From NCBI GenBank assembly GCA_015664885.1, contig DQPL01000122.1, positions 62,001-126,000 of the forward strand: a stretch of DNA of 64,000 nt, written 5' to 3'. The notes under the pieces were generated by a model that was given only the letters and a program-made list of their open reading frames with translations, made no database searches and was not told the origin of the DNA. Below, piece after piece: positions 53,944-63,246 of the stretch; the stretch's first letter is position 1; each line of letters opens with the position of its first letter. Made by a program: the position numbers and the translations under genes. The stretch comes from Gemmatimonadota bacterium (GTDB lineage: Bacteria; Gemmatimonadota; Gemmatimonadetes; Longimicrobiales; Gaopeijiaceae).

Positions 53944-54840
53944 ATGTCCAATCATCCAGCTTCCGGCGTCAATTTTCCTGGCCTACCAGCCACGGAACTC
54001 CCTTGGGATCGTGTCACCCTGTCCGTCGTGATTCCCGCGTACAATGAGACTGCGACCGTCGAGAGCCTTTTACGCCGGGTGCGTGAGGTACCGCTCAAGC
54101 TCGAAGTGATCGTCGTGGACGATGGCTCCACCGACGGGACCCGTGACCTGCTCGAAGAGCTCGAGGGTGAGTTGATCGATCAGCTGATCTTCCATGAGAA
54201 GAACGCGGGCAAGGGCGCTGCGCTGCGCACAGGCTTCGGAAGAGCAACCGGGGACGTCGTCGTCGTCCAGGACGCGGACCTCGAATACGATCCCTACGAG
54301 CTTCCCATCCTGCTCGAGCCGATCCTGAGCGGAAGAGCCGACGCGGTGTACGGTTCCCGCTTTCTGGGTGGGCCCCACCGTGTGCTCTTTTTCTGGCATT
54401 CAGTGGGCAATCGCTTGCTCACACTTCTCTCCAATATGTTCACAGACCTCAACCTCACGGACATGGAGACGGGCTACAAAATGGTGCGCACCGAGCTCCT
54501 GCAGTCCTTACCGCTATCCGCGTACCGGTTCGGAATCGAGCCCGAGTTGACCTCGAGGCTCGCGCAGGCGGGTGCTCGCATCTACGAGTTGCCGATCAGC
54601 TACCACGGACGCTCCTATGCCGAGGGCAAGAAGATCGGATGGAAGGACGGCGTGTCTGCGTTCTGGTCGATCCTCAGGTACAATATTTCGCCACCTCGCG
54701 TACCGAAGTGGACTCCGCCGTCGACCGATCCGTGGAACGAGCCCGATCGTATCGCGGCTGGCTCCGAGGGCGCCGCTGAGCCCGAAATCGGGTCCGGGTC
54801 CTCTGACTCCGGCTCCCCCGAGTCTCGCGAGAACAGCTAG
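53944..54840 (+). CDS. GT2 glycosyltransferase, dolichyl-phosphate mannosyltransferase-like
   Basis: A 298-residue family 2 glycosyltransferase starting at ATG 53944. The GT-A fold is clear: LSVVIPAYNETATVESLL, VIVVDDGSTDGTRDLL, NAGKGAALRTGFGRATGD, the metal motif VVVQDADLEYDP and acceptor-loop residues GSRFLGG and SYAEGKKIGWKDG. Relatives transfer mannose or glucose to polyprenyl phosphate. There are no C-terminal membrane helices, so it is peripheral; the last 50 residues are Ser/Glu/Pro-rich. The adjacent truncated TMTC-like gene and pilin gene suggest a former glycosylation unit. That link is inference. Confidence 0.88.
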   Translation: MSNHPASGVNFPGLPATELPWDRVTLSVVIPAYNETATVESLLRRVREVPLKLEVIVVDDGSTDGTRDLLEELEGELIDQLIFHEKNAGKGAALRTGFGRATGDVVVVQDADLEYDPYELPILLEPILSGRADAVYGSRFLGGPHRVLFFWHSVGNRLLTLLSNMFTDLNLTDMETGYKMVRTELLQSLPLSAYRFGIEPELTSRLAQAGARIYELPISYHGRSYAEGKKIGWKDGVSAFWSILRYNISPPRVPKWTPPSTDPWNEPDRIAAGSEGAAEPEIGSGSSDSGSPESRENS

Positions 54841-54847
54841 AAGCGAA

Positions 54848-55327
54848 GTGCCGACAACGCTCCCGAGGGCGCGAGTCCCCCTGCTGTTCGTCGCTGCCTC
54901 GGTGTACGCGAACTCGCTCGGCAATGGCTTCACGTTCGACGACAACTGGCTCATCGTCGAGAATCCGGTGGTCACGGAGGGCAGGGTCGCGGACGCGTTC
55001 ACTGCTCCCTACTGGCGCGGTGCGCGTGTCGGAACGGAAAACTATCGTCCGATCATGCTCTCGAGTTTCGGGCTCGAGTGGGCCGTCTTCGACGGGAGTG
55101 CCTTCGAGTTTCACGTCGTGAGCGTGCTCGTGCACGTGCTCGTTTGCCTGTTGGTGCTCGCGCTGCTGACCCGTTTTGTGTCGATTCCTGCGGCGTTTCT
55201 CGGAGCTCTTCTCTTTGCCGTGCACCCCGTGCACGTGGAGGCCGTGGCCAATGTCGTGGGGCGTGCGGAACTCTAGGCGGCTCTGGCGTACCTCGGGGCC
55301 TGCCTTTTTGGACTGGTGCTTGCTAAT
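54848..55327 (+). pseudogene. TMTC/DUF1736-like membrane glycosyltransferase, truncated
   Basis: GTG 54848 starts 142 codons with the N-terminal features of TMTC-type, polyprenyl-sugar-dependent O-glycosyltransferases: YANSLGNGFTFDDNWLIVEN, NYRPIMLSSFGLEWAVF and LGALLFAVHPVHVEAVANVVG. At 55274-55276 a TAG interrupts GRAEL; after it the same frame continues AALAYLGACLFGLVLA, the usual next membrane segment, for only about 17 codons before it runs into the pilin promoter and leader. At least 300 C-terminal residues, including the TPR repeats, are missing. It is coupled closely to the upstream GT2 gene. Confidence 0.75.
55308..55324 (+). promoter_or_regulatory. Sigma-54 (-24/-12) promoter for the pilin gene
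   Basis: TTGGACTGGTGCTTGCT matches the RpoN consensus in the invariant positions: GG at 55310-55311 and GC at 55322-55323 separated by exactly ten bases, TTGC intact. The start of transcription would be near 55335, about 45 bases before the pilin ATG. Pilin genes are commonly RpoN/PilR-controlled. Confidence 0.65.
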
Positions 55328-55378
55328 CTCCATCATATCGCAGAGCCGCATTTCATTCATTTTTTGGAGTTTCAGATC

Positions 55379-55771
55379 ATGCGAGACAAGAAGGGTTTCA
55401 CCCTTATTGAACTCCTGATCGTGGTCGTGATCATCGGAATCCTGGCGGTAATCGCCATTCCGAAGTTCTCCGCCACCCGGGAGAAGGTGTACTTCGCAGC
55501 GATGAAGTCGGATCTCAATAACCTGGCTAGCCAGCAGGAGATCTACTACGCGGACGCGTCTGCGTACTCGACATCGACCACGGATCTCTCGTTCACGAGT
55601 TCCGCTGGTGTCACCGTGGCTTTGGCCGCTACCAGCTCCGGCTGGTCCGCGAGCGCTGTGCACGCCGCGCTCGGAACGACTGAGGGTTGCGTCATCTACG
55701 TCGGTACGGCTGCCAGTCCTGCCACACCGGTGACGTCGAGCGCTCCAGGTGAGGTTGCCTGCACCAGATGA
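55379..55771 (+). CDS. pilA: Type IV major pilin-like protein
   Basis: A 130-residue prepilin. ATG 55379 lies 10 bases after GGAG. A short charged leader MRDKKG precedes the peptidase cut before Phe, and FTLIELLIVVVIIGILAVIA is the methylated N-terminal helix with the key Glu 5. Residues 30-60 (ATREKVYFAAMKSDLNNLAS) continue the spine helix; the small C-terminal domain has YYADASAYSTSTTDL and two Cys (GCVIYVG, GEVACTR) that probably form the D-loop disulfide. Such pilins drive twitching, adhesion or DNA uptake. The gene has its own RpoN promoter and a strong downstream hairpin. Confidence 0.93.
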   Translation: MRDKKGFTLIELLIVVVIIGILAVIAIPKFSATREKVYFAAMKSDLNNLASQQEIYYADASAYSTSTTDLSFTSSAGVTVALAATSSGWSASAVHAALGTTEGCVIYVGTAASPATPVTSSAPGEVACTR

Positions 55772-55828
55772 TTTGCTGATGCGACAGCGGATCTCCTCCG
55801 CGACGCCGCGATAATCAGAGCTGCGGGT

Positions 55829-55859
55829 GGGTGGTCCGGGCCTGAGGCCCGGGCCGCCC
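55829..55859 (+). terminator. 14-bp GC hairpin after pilA
   Basis: GGGTGGTCCGGGCC (55829-55842) pairs fully (two G-U wobbles) with GGCCCGGGCCGCCC (55846-55859) around TGA. No T run follows. It may terminate or protect the abundant pilin transcript. Confidence 0.55.
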
Positions 55860-55912
55860 AGTGCAGCAGCCACCGCCCCACCTTTCCCTTCTCATCCCCT
55901 CGAGTGGTGCTC

Positions 55913-55996
55913 ATGAACTCGACCCGCTCGGGCTTTACCCTGGTTGAGCTGGTAATCCTGATCGTCATCCTGCGGGATCATCCGTCCCGGAATTAG
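55913..55996 (+). pseudogene. Prepilin N-terminal remnant
   Basis: ATG 55913 encodes 27 residues: SGFTLVELVILIVILR, an unmistakable class III signal with Gly-Phe cut site and Glu 5, and then a stop at 55994-55996. The globular part is missing; the bases after the stop lead straight to aroC. It appears to be the stump of a second pilin-like gene lost by deletion. Confidence 0.7.
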
Positions 55997-56104
55997 CGAC
56001 TGGCGGCGATAGAGCGCGACGCCTGCCCTTGGTGCGCCCGAGCGCCTTGTCTATATATGCTCAGGTACCGTTTGGCCGAGCCGAACCACAACTCGTAGGC
56101 GAGC

Positions 56105-57310
56105 ATGAAGCGCATTTCGTTCCGCACCGCAGGCGAATCCCACGGACGGGGGCTTACCGCCCTCATCGAGGGAATCCCCGCGGGCCTGGAGCTCGACATG
56201 AAGCGCGACGTCGATCCCGAGCTCAAGCGGAGGCAGGGCGGGTACGGTCGGGGTCGGCGCATGCAGATCGAATCCGACCAGGCGGAGTTGCTCAGCGGCG
56301 TCCGTCTGGGCGAGACGCTCGGATCCCCCATCTCCATGACGATCTGGAATCGGGACTGGAAGAACTGGACGACTGCGATGAGCCATGAGCCGCCTGCCGA
56401 GGACGCGAATCCGAAGGCGCTGCGGCCGCACTACCTGCCACGCCCTGGACACGCGGATCTGGTCGGTGCGCTCAAGTACGACCGCCGCGACGTGCGTGAC
56501 ATCCTAGAACGGGCTAGCGCTCGCGAGACCGCGGCCCGCGTCGCATGTGGCGCGGTAGCGAAGCGCTTGCTCGCCGAGTTCGGCATCTCCATCGGGAGCC
56601 ACGTCGTCTCGATCGGCCCGGTAGAGGTGGAGATCGGCGAGCTGCCGCAGGACATCAACGCGGCCGCCGATCCCAACCCCGTACGGTGTCTGGACGACGA
56701 TGCCGCCACGCGCATCATGGAGGAGATCGATCGGGCGAAGGAACGCGGTGATACGCTCGGAGGCATCTTCGAGGTAGTGGTCACGGGTGCCCCCGTTGGG
56801 CTCGGAAGCTATGTCTCATGGGACCAGAAGCTGGACGGTCGGCTTGCCGGAGCCGTGATGTCGATTCAGGCGGTAAAGGGGGTCGAGCTCGGGATTGGCT
56901 TCGAGGGTGCACGACGTCCAGGCTCTCAGGTTCATGACCCTATCGTGCGTGCCGAGGAGAAACCGCGCTCGGGCGCCATCGGGCGGGCGTCGAACAGGGC
57001 TGGAGGGCTGGAGGGCGGCGTTACGACCGGAGAGCCGGTCGTTGTCCGTGGCGCGATGAAACCGATCTCTACGTTGAGGAAGCGGCTGCCGAGCGTGGAC
57101 TTGCGAGACGGCTCGGAGGGTGACGCGGCAGTCGAGCGCAGCGACGTGTGCGCGGTACCGGCCGCTGCGGTCGTAGCGGAGGCGATGGTCGCGTTGGTTA
57201 TTGCGGACGCGTTTTTGGAGAAGTTCGGCGGAGACTCGATCAGCGAGATCAGTCGAAACTTCGATGGTTATCTCACCTATCTGACCGAGCGCGGATTCGG
57301 AGAACGGTGA
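56105..57310 (+). CDS. aroC: Chorismate synthase
   Basis: A 401-residue FMN-dependent lyase that makes chorismate from EPSP, the last step of the shikimate pathway. ISFRTAGESHGRGL at the start, RPGHADLVGALKY, REDIxxRxSARET in the form RDILERASARETA, and GxxxGxxTGGPVV in the form EGGVTTGEPVVVRGAMKP are the family motifs. It begins the long conserved operon at the right end and is coupled to aroK by GTGA. Length matches actinobacterial and Gemmatimonadota forms. Confidence 0.96.
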   Translation: MKRISFRTAGESHGRGLTALIEGIPAGLELDMKRDVDPELKRRQGGYGRGRRMQIESDQAELLSGVRLGETLGSPISMTIWNRDWKNWTTAMSHEPPAEDANPKALRPHYLPRPGHADLVGALKYDRRDVRDILERASARETAARVACGAVAKRLLAEFGISIGSHVVSIGPVEVEIGELPQDINAAADPNPVRCLDDDAATRIMEEIDRAKERGDTLGGIFEVVVTGAPVGLGSYVSWDQKLDGRLAGAVMSIQAVKGVELGIGFEGARRPGSQVHDPIVRAEEKPRSGAIGRASNRAGGLEGGVTTGEPVVVRGAMKPISTLRKRLPSVDLRDGSEGDAAVERSDVCAVPAAAVVAEAMVALVIADAFLEKFGGDSISEISRNFDGYLTYLTERGFGER

Positions 57311-57849
57311 TCGCCTCTGGCCCCCTGCGAATACTGCTGGTGGGATTCATGGGATCGGGCAAGTCCACTGTCGGTGCGGAGCTGGCGGCTCGATTGGGCT
57401 GGCGCTTTGTCGATACGGACGATGTGGTGGAGCGAGAACAGGGCCTTCTGATCGAGCAGATCTTTTCGACGCTCGGTGAGGCGCGATTCCGGGTGCTCGA
57501 GCACGAGGTCATGCAGGCCCTCTTGCAGCAAGAGCAACTCGTCGTCGCTAGTGGCGGAGGCTGGGCCGCATCTCCGGGTCGGCTGAGTGACTTGGGTGCT
57601 GGCACCACTACTGTCTGGCTGAGGGTGAGTGCGGAGGAGGCAGTTCGTCGCGCCCAGGCTCAGTCGCACGACCGGCCTTTGCTGAGGCGGACGGACGCCC
57701 TCCGTGCGGTACGGGAACTGTTGCTTTTGCGGACGCCACTTTACGCCAAATCACAGTATGAGGTAGACACGGAGAGCTTCTCCGTAGAAGATGTGACGAT
57801 CCGGGTTATGGAGCTTCTGGGGCTCACTGGACCCACTACTAGAGACTGA
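57307..57849 (+). CDS. aroK: Shikimate kinase
   Basis: A 180-residue P-loop kinase that phosphorylates shikimate. Walker A is GFMGSGKSTVG (about 12-22), DTDDVVE contributes Mg and substrate contacts, FRVLEHEV follows the conserved arginine, and VASGGGWAASP is the conserved glycine loop. DRPLLRR holds the lid arginine. GTG 57307 overlaps the aroC stop. It sits directly before topA with no gap, so aroCK and the topA group are probably one transcript. Confidence 0.95.
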   Translation: MIASGPLRILLVGFMGSGKSTVGAELAARLGWRFVDTDDVVEREQGLLIEQIFSTLGEARFRVLEHEVMQALLQQEQLVVASGGGWAASPGRLSDLGAGTTTVWLRVSAEEAVRRAQAQSHDRPLLRRTDALRAVRELLLLRTPLYAKSQYEVDTESFSVEDVTIRVMELLGLTGPTTRD

Positions 57850-60330
57850 ATGAGCGACAACGGCGGCAGGCAGCTGGTCATCGTCGAGTCCCCGGCGAAG
57901 GCATGGACAATTGGAAAATACCTCGGAAAGGGGTATGAGGTTGTGGCGTCCGTAGGCCACGTCCGGGACCTGCCCACCAAAGAACTGGGCGTCGATATCG
58001 AGAACGGCTTCGAGCCCAAGTACGTGACCATCCGTGGTAAGGGCAAAGTGATCACGGAGCTCAAGAAGAAGGCCAAGGGCGTCGATCGCATCATCCTCGC
58101 GACGGACCCTGACCGTGAAGGTGAGGCGATCGCGTACCACGTCGCGGAGCAGTTGGGGTACGAGAAAGACCGAGAGCGTTTCCAGCGGGTCACGTTTCGC
58201 GAAGTGACCAAGAGCGCGGTCCAGGCTGCTCTGGCCGCTCCTGAGGAGCTGGACACCAAGAAGATCGAGGCTCAGCAGGCGCGCCGCATTCTCGACCGGT
58301 TGGTGGGATACCAAGTCAGCCCCATGCTCTGGAAGCCGATCCGGCCGGGGCTCTCGGCAGGCAGAGTACAGACCGTGGCGCTCGGGCTCATCTGCGAGCG
58401 CGAGGACGAGGTCAAAGCGTTCGTCGAACGAGAGTACTGGTCGATCACCGCGCACCTGCGCCGCGACGAGCAACCGTTCGAGGCCAAGCTGCACCAGATC
58501 GACAGCAAGAAATTCACGCTTGAGAACGAAGAGGCTGCTGCCGACGTGGTACGCGACGTTGCCGACGTACCCTTCGAGGTTACCGAGGTCAAGCGACGCG
58601 AGCGGCGGAAGAACCCGGCCGCGCCGTTCACGACATCTACGTTGCAGCAGGAAGCGGCCAAGCGGCTTCGCTTTTCGGCCCGCAGAACAATGTCCAACGC
58701 CCAGCGGCTCTACGAGGGTCGTACGATCGGTGGCAGGGGCCAGATAGGTCTGATCACGTACATGAGGACGGATTCGACTCGGGTGTCCCCGAGCGCGGTC
58801 GATGAAGCGCGTTCGTGGATCACATCAGAGTTCGGAGAGCCGTATGTCCCGAAGGCGCCGCGGCTGTATGGCGGCAAACAGCAGAGGGCGGCGCAGGACG
58901 CGCACGAGGCAGTGCGCCCAACAGATGTCACGATCCACCCTTCGGAAGCCTCACAATACCTCGAGCAGGACCAGGCAAAGCTGTACGAACTCATCTGGCT
59001 GCGCTTCGTCGCGAGTCAGATGTCGCCCGCGGTCTACGACACCACGACTGTGGACTTCGACCTAGCTGGCGCCTCAGAGCGACATTTCCTGTTCCGCTCG
59101 ACCGGCTCGATCGTGAAGTTCCGGGGATTCACGCGGCTCTACCTAGAGGCGACCGAAGCCGGAGAGCACCGGCGTCTCGACGATCTGGAGCCTCTCCCTG
59201 ATCTGAACAGTGGGGACGTTGCCGAGCTCGCGCGCACCGAGCCCAAGCAGCACTTCACCCAGCCTCCGCCGCGGTACTCGGAAGCGAGCCTCGTCAAGGA
59301 GATGGAGAAGCTCGGCATCGGGCGCCCCTCCACATATGAGCAGACCATTTCGGTGATCATCGACCGGGGCTACGTGGAACTCGAAGAGCGTCGATTCCAT
59401 CCAACCGACCTCGGCGAAGTCGTCTCGAAGTTGCTCGTCCGCCTTTTCCCGGATCTGTTCGACGTCGAGTTCACCAGCCGCATGGAAACCGAGCTCGATC
59501 GTGTCGAGGATGGTGAGGTCGAATGGCGCGCCCTGCTCGAGGACTTCTACCCACGACTTCGCGAGCGCATCGAAGCAGGCGAGGCAAACTCCGACGCGAT
59601 CATCAAGGAGATCCTCGCGGCTGAGGGAGAGGATTGCGACAAGTGCGGTCGCACCATGCTCGTACGATGGAATCGATTTGGTCGCTTTCTCGGCTGTTCC
59701 GGGTACCCCGAGTGCAAGAGCACCCGCTCCCTGGACGGCTTCAACCCCGAGGGTGACGAGCTGGGTCCGCATCCCGAACACGGACGTATGGTCCGACTCA
59801 AGTACGGGCCCTATGGCCCGTACATCGAACTCGAATCGGAGGAGGAAGGCAAGAAGCCCAAACGCTCGAGCCTGCCCAAGGGCAAGCAGCCTCAGGACGT
59901 GGATCTGGAGTATGCGCTGAGGATGCTCGAGCTACCGCGCGCGATCGGCGTGGACCCCGAGACCGACGAAGAGATCGTCGCGGGCCTCGGCCGTTTCGGC
60001 CCGTTCGTACGCAGGGGCAAGACCTTCGCGAGCCTCAAGGACAACGATCAGATGTGGTCGGTAAGCCTGGAGGACGCGGTCGAGTTGATTAAAGCCAAGC
60101 TTTCCGGAAAGCGAACCACGCTCAAGCAGCTCGGTATGCACCCCGACTCGGGCGACGAGCTGGTAATACTCTCCGGGCGGTACGGTCCGTATGTGACCGA
60201 CGGAAGCATCAACGCGACGCTGCCCAAGGGCACGGAGCCGGAGGACGTGGACCTCGACCTCGCGGTCGATTTGCTCGCCAAGAAAGCTGCCCGAAAGGGC
60301 GGAAAGAAGGGCCGCCGGGGCAAGAAGTGA
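57850..60330 (+). CDS. topA: DNA topoisomerase I
   Basis: An 826-residue type IA enzyme. The TOPRIM domain begins VIVESPAKAWTIGKYLG and holds ATDPDREGEAIAYHV; the active-site tyrosine is in GLITYMRTDSTRVS; SYxQTI appears as STYEQTISVIIDRGYV. A four-Cys zinc ribbon (CDKCGRTM then CSGYPEC) follows at about 598-625, and the C terminus carries repeated topoisomerase tail domains (GRFGPFVRRG, SGRYGPYVT) and a basic Lys/Gly-rich end. It relaxes negative supercoils. The stop overlaps the trmFO start. Confidence 0.97.
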   Translation: MSDNGGRQLVIVESPAKAWTIGKYLGKGYEVVASVGHVRDLPTKELGVDIENGFEPKYVTIRGKGKVITELKKKAKGVDRIILATDPDREGEAIAYHVAEQLGYEKDRERFQRVTFREVTKSAVQAALAAPEELDTKKIEAQQARRILDRLVGYQVSPMLWKPIRPGLSAGRVQTVALGLICEREDEVKAFVEREYWSITAHLRRDEQPFEAKLHQIDSKKFTLENEEAAADVVRDVADVPFEVTEVKRRERRKNPAAPFTTSTLQQEAAKRLRFSARRTMSNAQRLYEGRTIGGRGQIGLITYMRTDSTRVSPSAVDEARSWITSEFGEPYVPKAPRLYGGKQQRAAQDAHEAVRPTDVTIHPSEASQYLEQDQAKLYELIWLRFVASQMSPAVYDTTTVDFDLAGASERHFLFRSTGSIVKFRGFTRLYLEATEAGEHRRLDDLEPLPDLNSGDVAELARTEPKQHFTQPPPRYSEASLVKEMEKLGIGRPSTYEQTISVIIDRGYVELEERRFHPTDLGEVVSKLLVRLFPDLFDVEFTSRMETELDRVEDGEVEWRALLEDFYPRLRERIEAGEANSDAIIKEILAAEGEDCDKCGRTMLVRWNRFGRFLGCSGYPECKSTRSLDGFNPEGDELGPHPEHGRMVRLKYGPYGPYIELESEEEGKKPKRSSLPKGKQPQDVDLEYALRMLELPRAIGVDPETDEEIVAGLGRFGPFVRRGKTFASLKDNDQMWSVSLEDAVELIKAKLSGKRTTLKQLGMHPDSGDELVILSGRYGPYVTDGSINATLPKGTEPEDVDLDLAVDLLAKKAARKGGKKGRRGKK

Positions 60331-61640
60331 CGGTCACGGTGGTCGGGGGTGGGCTGGCGGGCTGTGAAGCCGCGCTTCAGCTAGCTCAAAGAGGACACGA
60401 GGTCCGCCTCCTCGAGATGCGTCCTGTGCGCAACACCGAGGCGCACCAGACCGGGGACCTCGGCGAGCTCGTATGCACGAACTCGTTCAAGAGCGAGGGC
60501 CCCGAGAACGCACACGGCCAGCTCAAGAGGGAGATGAGAGCGCTCGGATCGGTTCTTCTGCGCTCGGCCGATCAGTCGCGCGTGGCGGCGGGATCGGCGC
60601 TCGCTGTGGATCGGAGCCTCTTCTCACAGGCGATGACCGCAGCGGTGGAGGCGGAGGCACGAGTCCGGGTCGTGAGAGGGGAGTGCACCGAGCTGCCGGA
60701 AGGTCCAGCGATCATCGCCACGGGGCCGCTGACCTCGGACGCTCTATCCGGTGCCATTCAGACGGTTCTCGGCGATGGCGGCCTCGCGTTCTTCGACGCC
60801 ATCGCCCCGATCGTGCACCGTGACAGTGTGGACGAGAGTGTGGTTTTCGAGGCAGGTCGATTCGACGAGGACTCCGACTATCTGAATTGCCCGATGAACG
60901 AAGAGGAGTATGTCGCGTTCATCGACGCGCTGAACTCGGGCCAGGCCTACGAGGGCCACGATTGGGAGACGGTGCCGTATTTCGAGGGGTGTCTGCCCGT
61001 CGAGGTCATGGCGTCGCGGGGTCTCGACACGCTTCGCTTTGGACCCATGAAGCCGATCGGTCTCACCGACCCTCGGACGGGTGATCGACCCTGGGCCGTA
61101 GTCCAGCTCCGTCGCGAAGATCGCGCCGGCCAAATGTGGAATATGGTCGGTTTTCAGACCCGTCTACGGGTCGGCGAGCAGCGCCGTATCTTCGCCATGA
61201 TTCCGGGGCTTGCCGACGCGGAATTCCTGCGCGTGGGCTCGATCCACCGGAACAGCTATCTCAACTTCCCGGAGCGGCTCTCGTCGTATGGCGCCCCGGC
61301 TTCTCGTCCGGACGTGATCTTTGCCGGCCAGCTGACCGGCGTGGAGGGCTACACCGAGTCGGCCGCGAGTGGAATTCTGGCGGGGATCAACCTCGCTCGA
61401 CTGCTGGATGGCGAAGACGCGATCGTGCCGCCCGCGACGACCATGATCGGCGGGCTCTTCCAGTACCTGAGGGAAGCCAAGCCAGGTCACTTTCAACCGA
61501 TGAACTCGAACTGGGGTTTGGTCGAGCCGTTGCAAGAGCGGATCAAGGGCAAGAAGCAAAGGCGACAGATGCTTGCCGCGCGTGCCCAGGAACACTTTCT
61601 GGCCTGGATGGGGGGGCACGGACTGAGGGCGGTCTCCTGA
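60327..61640 (+). CDS. trmFO: Methylenetetrahydrofolate-tRNA (uracil-5-)-methyltransferase
   Basis: A 437-residue FAD enzyme that makes m5U54 in the tRNA T loop, with methylene-THF as carbon donor. The N-terminal VVGGGLAGCEAALQLAQ binds FAD; ELVCTNSFKSEGPENAHGQL and YLNCPMNEEEY carry the conserved cysteines, and FAGQLTGVEGYTESAASG is the C-terminal FAD motif. It starts at GTG 60327, overlapping topA. Its methylene-THF use links it to the folate genes at 18-25 kb. Confidence 0.96.
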   Translation: MTVTVVGGGLAGCEAALQLAQRGHEVRLLEMRPVRNTEAHQTGDLGELVCTNSFKSEGPENAHGQLKREMRALGSVLLRSADQSRVAAGSALAVDRSLFSQAMTAAVEAEARVRVVRGECTELPEGPAIIATGPLTSDALSGAIQTVLGDGGLAFFDAIAPIVHRDSVDESVVFEAGRFDEDSDYLNCPMNEEEYVAFIDALNSGQAYEGHDWETVPYFEGCLPVEVMASRGLDTLRFGPMKPIGLTDPRTGDRPWAVVQLRREDRAGQMWNMVGFQTRLRVGEQRRIFAMIPGLADAEFLRVGSIHRNSYLNFPERLSSYGAPASRPDVIFAGQLTGVEGYTESAASGILAGINLARLLDGEDAIVPPATTMIGGLFQYLREAKPGHFQPMNSNWGLVEPLQERIKGKKQRRQMLAARAQEHFLAWMGGHGLRAVS

Positions 61641-62563
61641 ACCCTCATGCGGCGGGCCAGGAGGTTCGAGACTTTCTGCGACACCTAGCCGACGAACGGC
61701 AACTCTCCCGCCACACGGTCACGGCCTATGAGCTCGACCTGCGCCAGCTGACCGAGTTCTTGACCGAGTATCTCGGCCATGGGGACTGGCGTTGGGCCGA
61801 CAAGGAGGTAGACCGTCTCGCTCTGCGGGGCTTCATGGGCTGGCTCGGTCGCAGGGGACTGAGCAGGCGCACGGTCGGTCGAAAGCTTTCTGCGACCCGA
61901 TCCTTCTTCAGATTCTTGCATGGCGAGGACCGCATTGCCAGCAACCCGGCTGGTGCCGTTCGGGCTCCCAAGACCGCAAAGACGCTACCGGGACATCTGA
62001 CTCGTGGTGACGCATCAGACGTGTTCACTGAAGCCGAGAAGCGAGCTGAACAGAATACGCTTGCTGCTGCCCGGGATCTCGTCATTCTCGAGCTTCTATA
62101 CGGCAGCGGTTTACGGCTCTCCGAGCTGTACGCCCTCGACCTGGACGCGATTGACCGGGGCTCGAAGCTGGTGCGCGTGATGGGCAAGGGCAGAAAGGAG
62201 CGCATCGTTCCTGTTTCTGAAGCGTCTCTTGCGGCGATCGCCCACTACGAGCCACGGCGCGCGGAGGTGCGGAACCGTGCGGACGATGCGCTGCTGGTGA
62301 ACGCGCGCGGCGGACGGCTCTCTCGGCGCTCCATTCAAGCCGCAGTGCGCGCGTGTTTCGAGGTTGCTGCCGGTGCACGCGGACTCTCCCCCCACGCGCT
62401 ACGCCACTCCTTCGCGACGCATCTGTTGGAAGCGGGAGCCGATCTGCTCGCGGTCAAGGAGCTGCTCGGCCATGTGTCGCTGTCCACGACCCAGATCTAC
62501 ACCCACACCACGAAAGATCGCTTGCGTCGGGTCTACAAGGACGCGCACCCGCGGGGCGAGTAG
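61637..62563 (+). CDS. xerC: Tyrosine recombinase XerC
   Basis: A 308-residue site-specific recombinase for dif/cer resolution. The SAM-like core-binding domain is at about 5-95, and the catalytic domain has Arg in [12 protein letters not shown], Lys near [21 protein letters not shown] (His, Arg), [13 protein letters not shown] (His and the nucleophile Tyr). The N terminus has no ATG, GTG or TTG at a suitable place; CTG 61637 overlaps the trmFO stop (CTGA) in the NTGA style of the operon, with GAGGG just upstream. Confidence 0.9.
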   Translation: MNPHAAGQEVRDFLRHLADERQLSRHTVTAYELDLRQLTEFLTEYLGHGDWRWADKEVDRLALRGFMGWLGRRGLSRRTVGRKLSATRSFFRFLHGEDRIASNPAGAVRAPKTAKTLPGHLTRGDASDVFTEAEKRAEQNTLAAARDLVILELLYGSGLRLSELYALDLDAIDRGSKLVRVMGKGRKERIVPVSEASLAAIAHYEPRRAEVRNRADDALLVNARGGRLSRRSIQAAVRACFEVAAGARGLSPHALRHSFATHLLEAGADLLAVKELLGHVSLSTTQIYTHTTKDRLRRVYKDAHPRGE

Positions 62564-62679
62564 CCGCACCAGCCCGGACTGCCATTTCGGCAGCTTCTGC
62601 ATTAGATTCGTGGCCCCACGCTTGCACCCTGCGCCTCCGTTCAGCCGTGCGGCGAGGAATTCTACAAGAGCCAGGACAG

Positions 62680-63246
62680 ATGAGTCTATTGGAAGTTCGA
62701 GCGACCACCGTGCTAGCCGTCCGCCGTGACGGTCGAGTCGCCATGGGTGGAGACGGACAAGTCACGATGGGTGATACCGTCGTGAAGAGCAAAGCGCGCA
62801 AAGTCCGAGCCTTGAAGGACGGCAGCATCCTCGCGGGATTTGCCGGAGCCGTCGCGGACGCGTTCACGCTCTTCGAGAAGCTGGAGGAGAAGCTGGAGCG
62901 TTATCCGGCCAATATGCGTAGGGCCGTGGTCGAGCTCGCCAAGGACTGGCGCACCGATCGCTACCTACGCCGCTTGGACGCGCTACTCGCGGTGGCGGAT
63001 AAGGAGCACTTGTTCCTGCTGAGCGGTACAGGTGACGTCATCGAACCCGATGACGGGGTGCTGGCGATAGGCTCCGGCGGCTCTTTCGCTCTGGCCGCCG
63101 CCCGCGCGCTGCAGGAGCATTCGAGCCTCGAAGCTCCCGAGATTGTCCGGCACGCGTTGGAGATCGCAGGGGACATTTGTATCTACACGAATCGGGACAT
63201 CGTCGTGCTCGAGTTGGGCGAAGACCATGATGGAGGGGAAAAATGA
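62680..63246 (+). CDS. hslV: HslV (ClpQ) proteolytic subunit
   Basis: A 188-residue N-terminal-threonine peptidase. ATG 62680 encodes [18 protein letters not shown]; removal of eight residues would expose Thr 9 as nucleophile, as in the ClpQ forms that carry a short propeptide. [13 protein letters not shown] and [20 protein letters not shown] are the family motifs. It forms the two-ring chamber capped by HslU. The ATG of hslU overlaps its stop (ATGA). About 115 bases without a gene separate it from xerC. Confidence 0.95.
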   Translation: MSLLEVRATTVLAVRRDGRVAMGGDGQVTMGDTVVKSKARKVRALKDGSILAGFAGAVADAFTLFEKLEEKLERYPANMRRAVVELAKDWRTDRYLRRLDALLAVADKEHLFLLSGTGDVIEPDDGVLAIGSGGSFALAAARALQEHSSLEAPEIVRHALEIAGDICIYTNRDIVVLELGEDHDGGEK

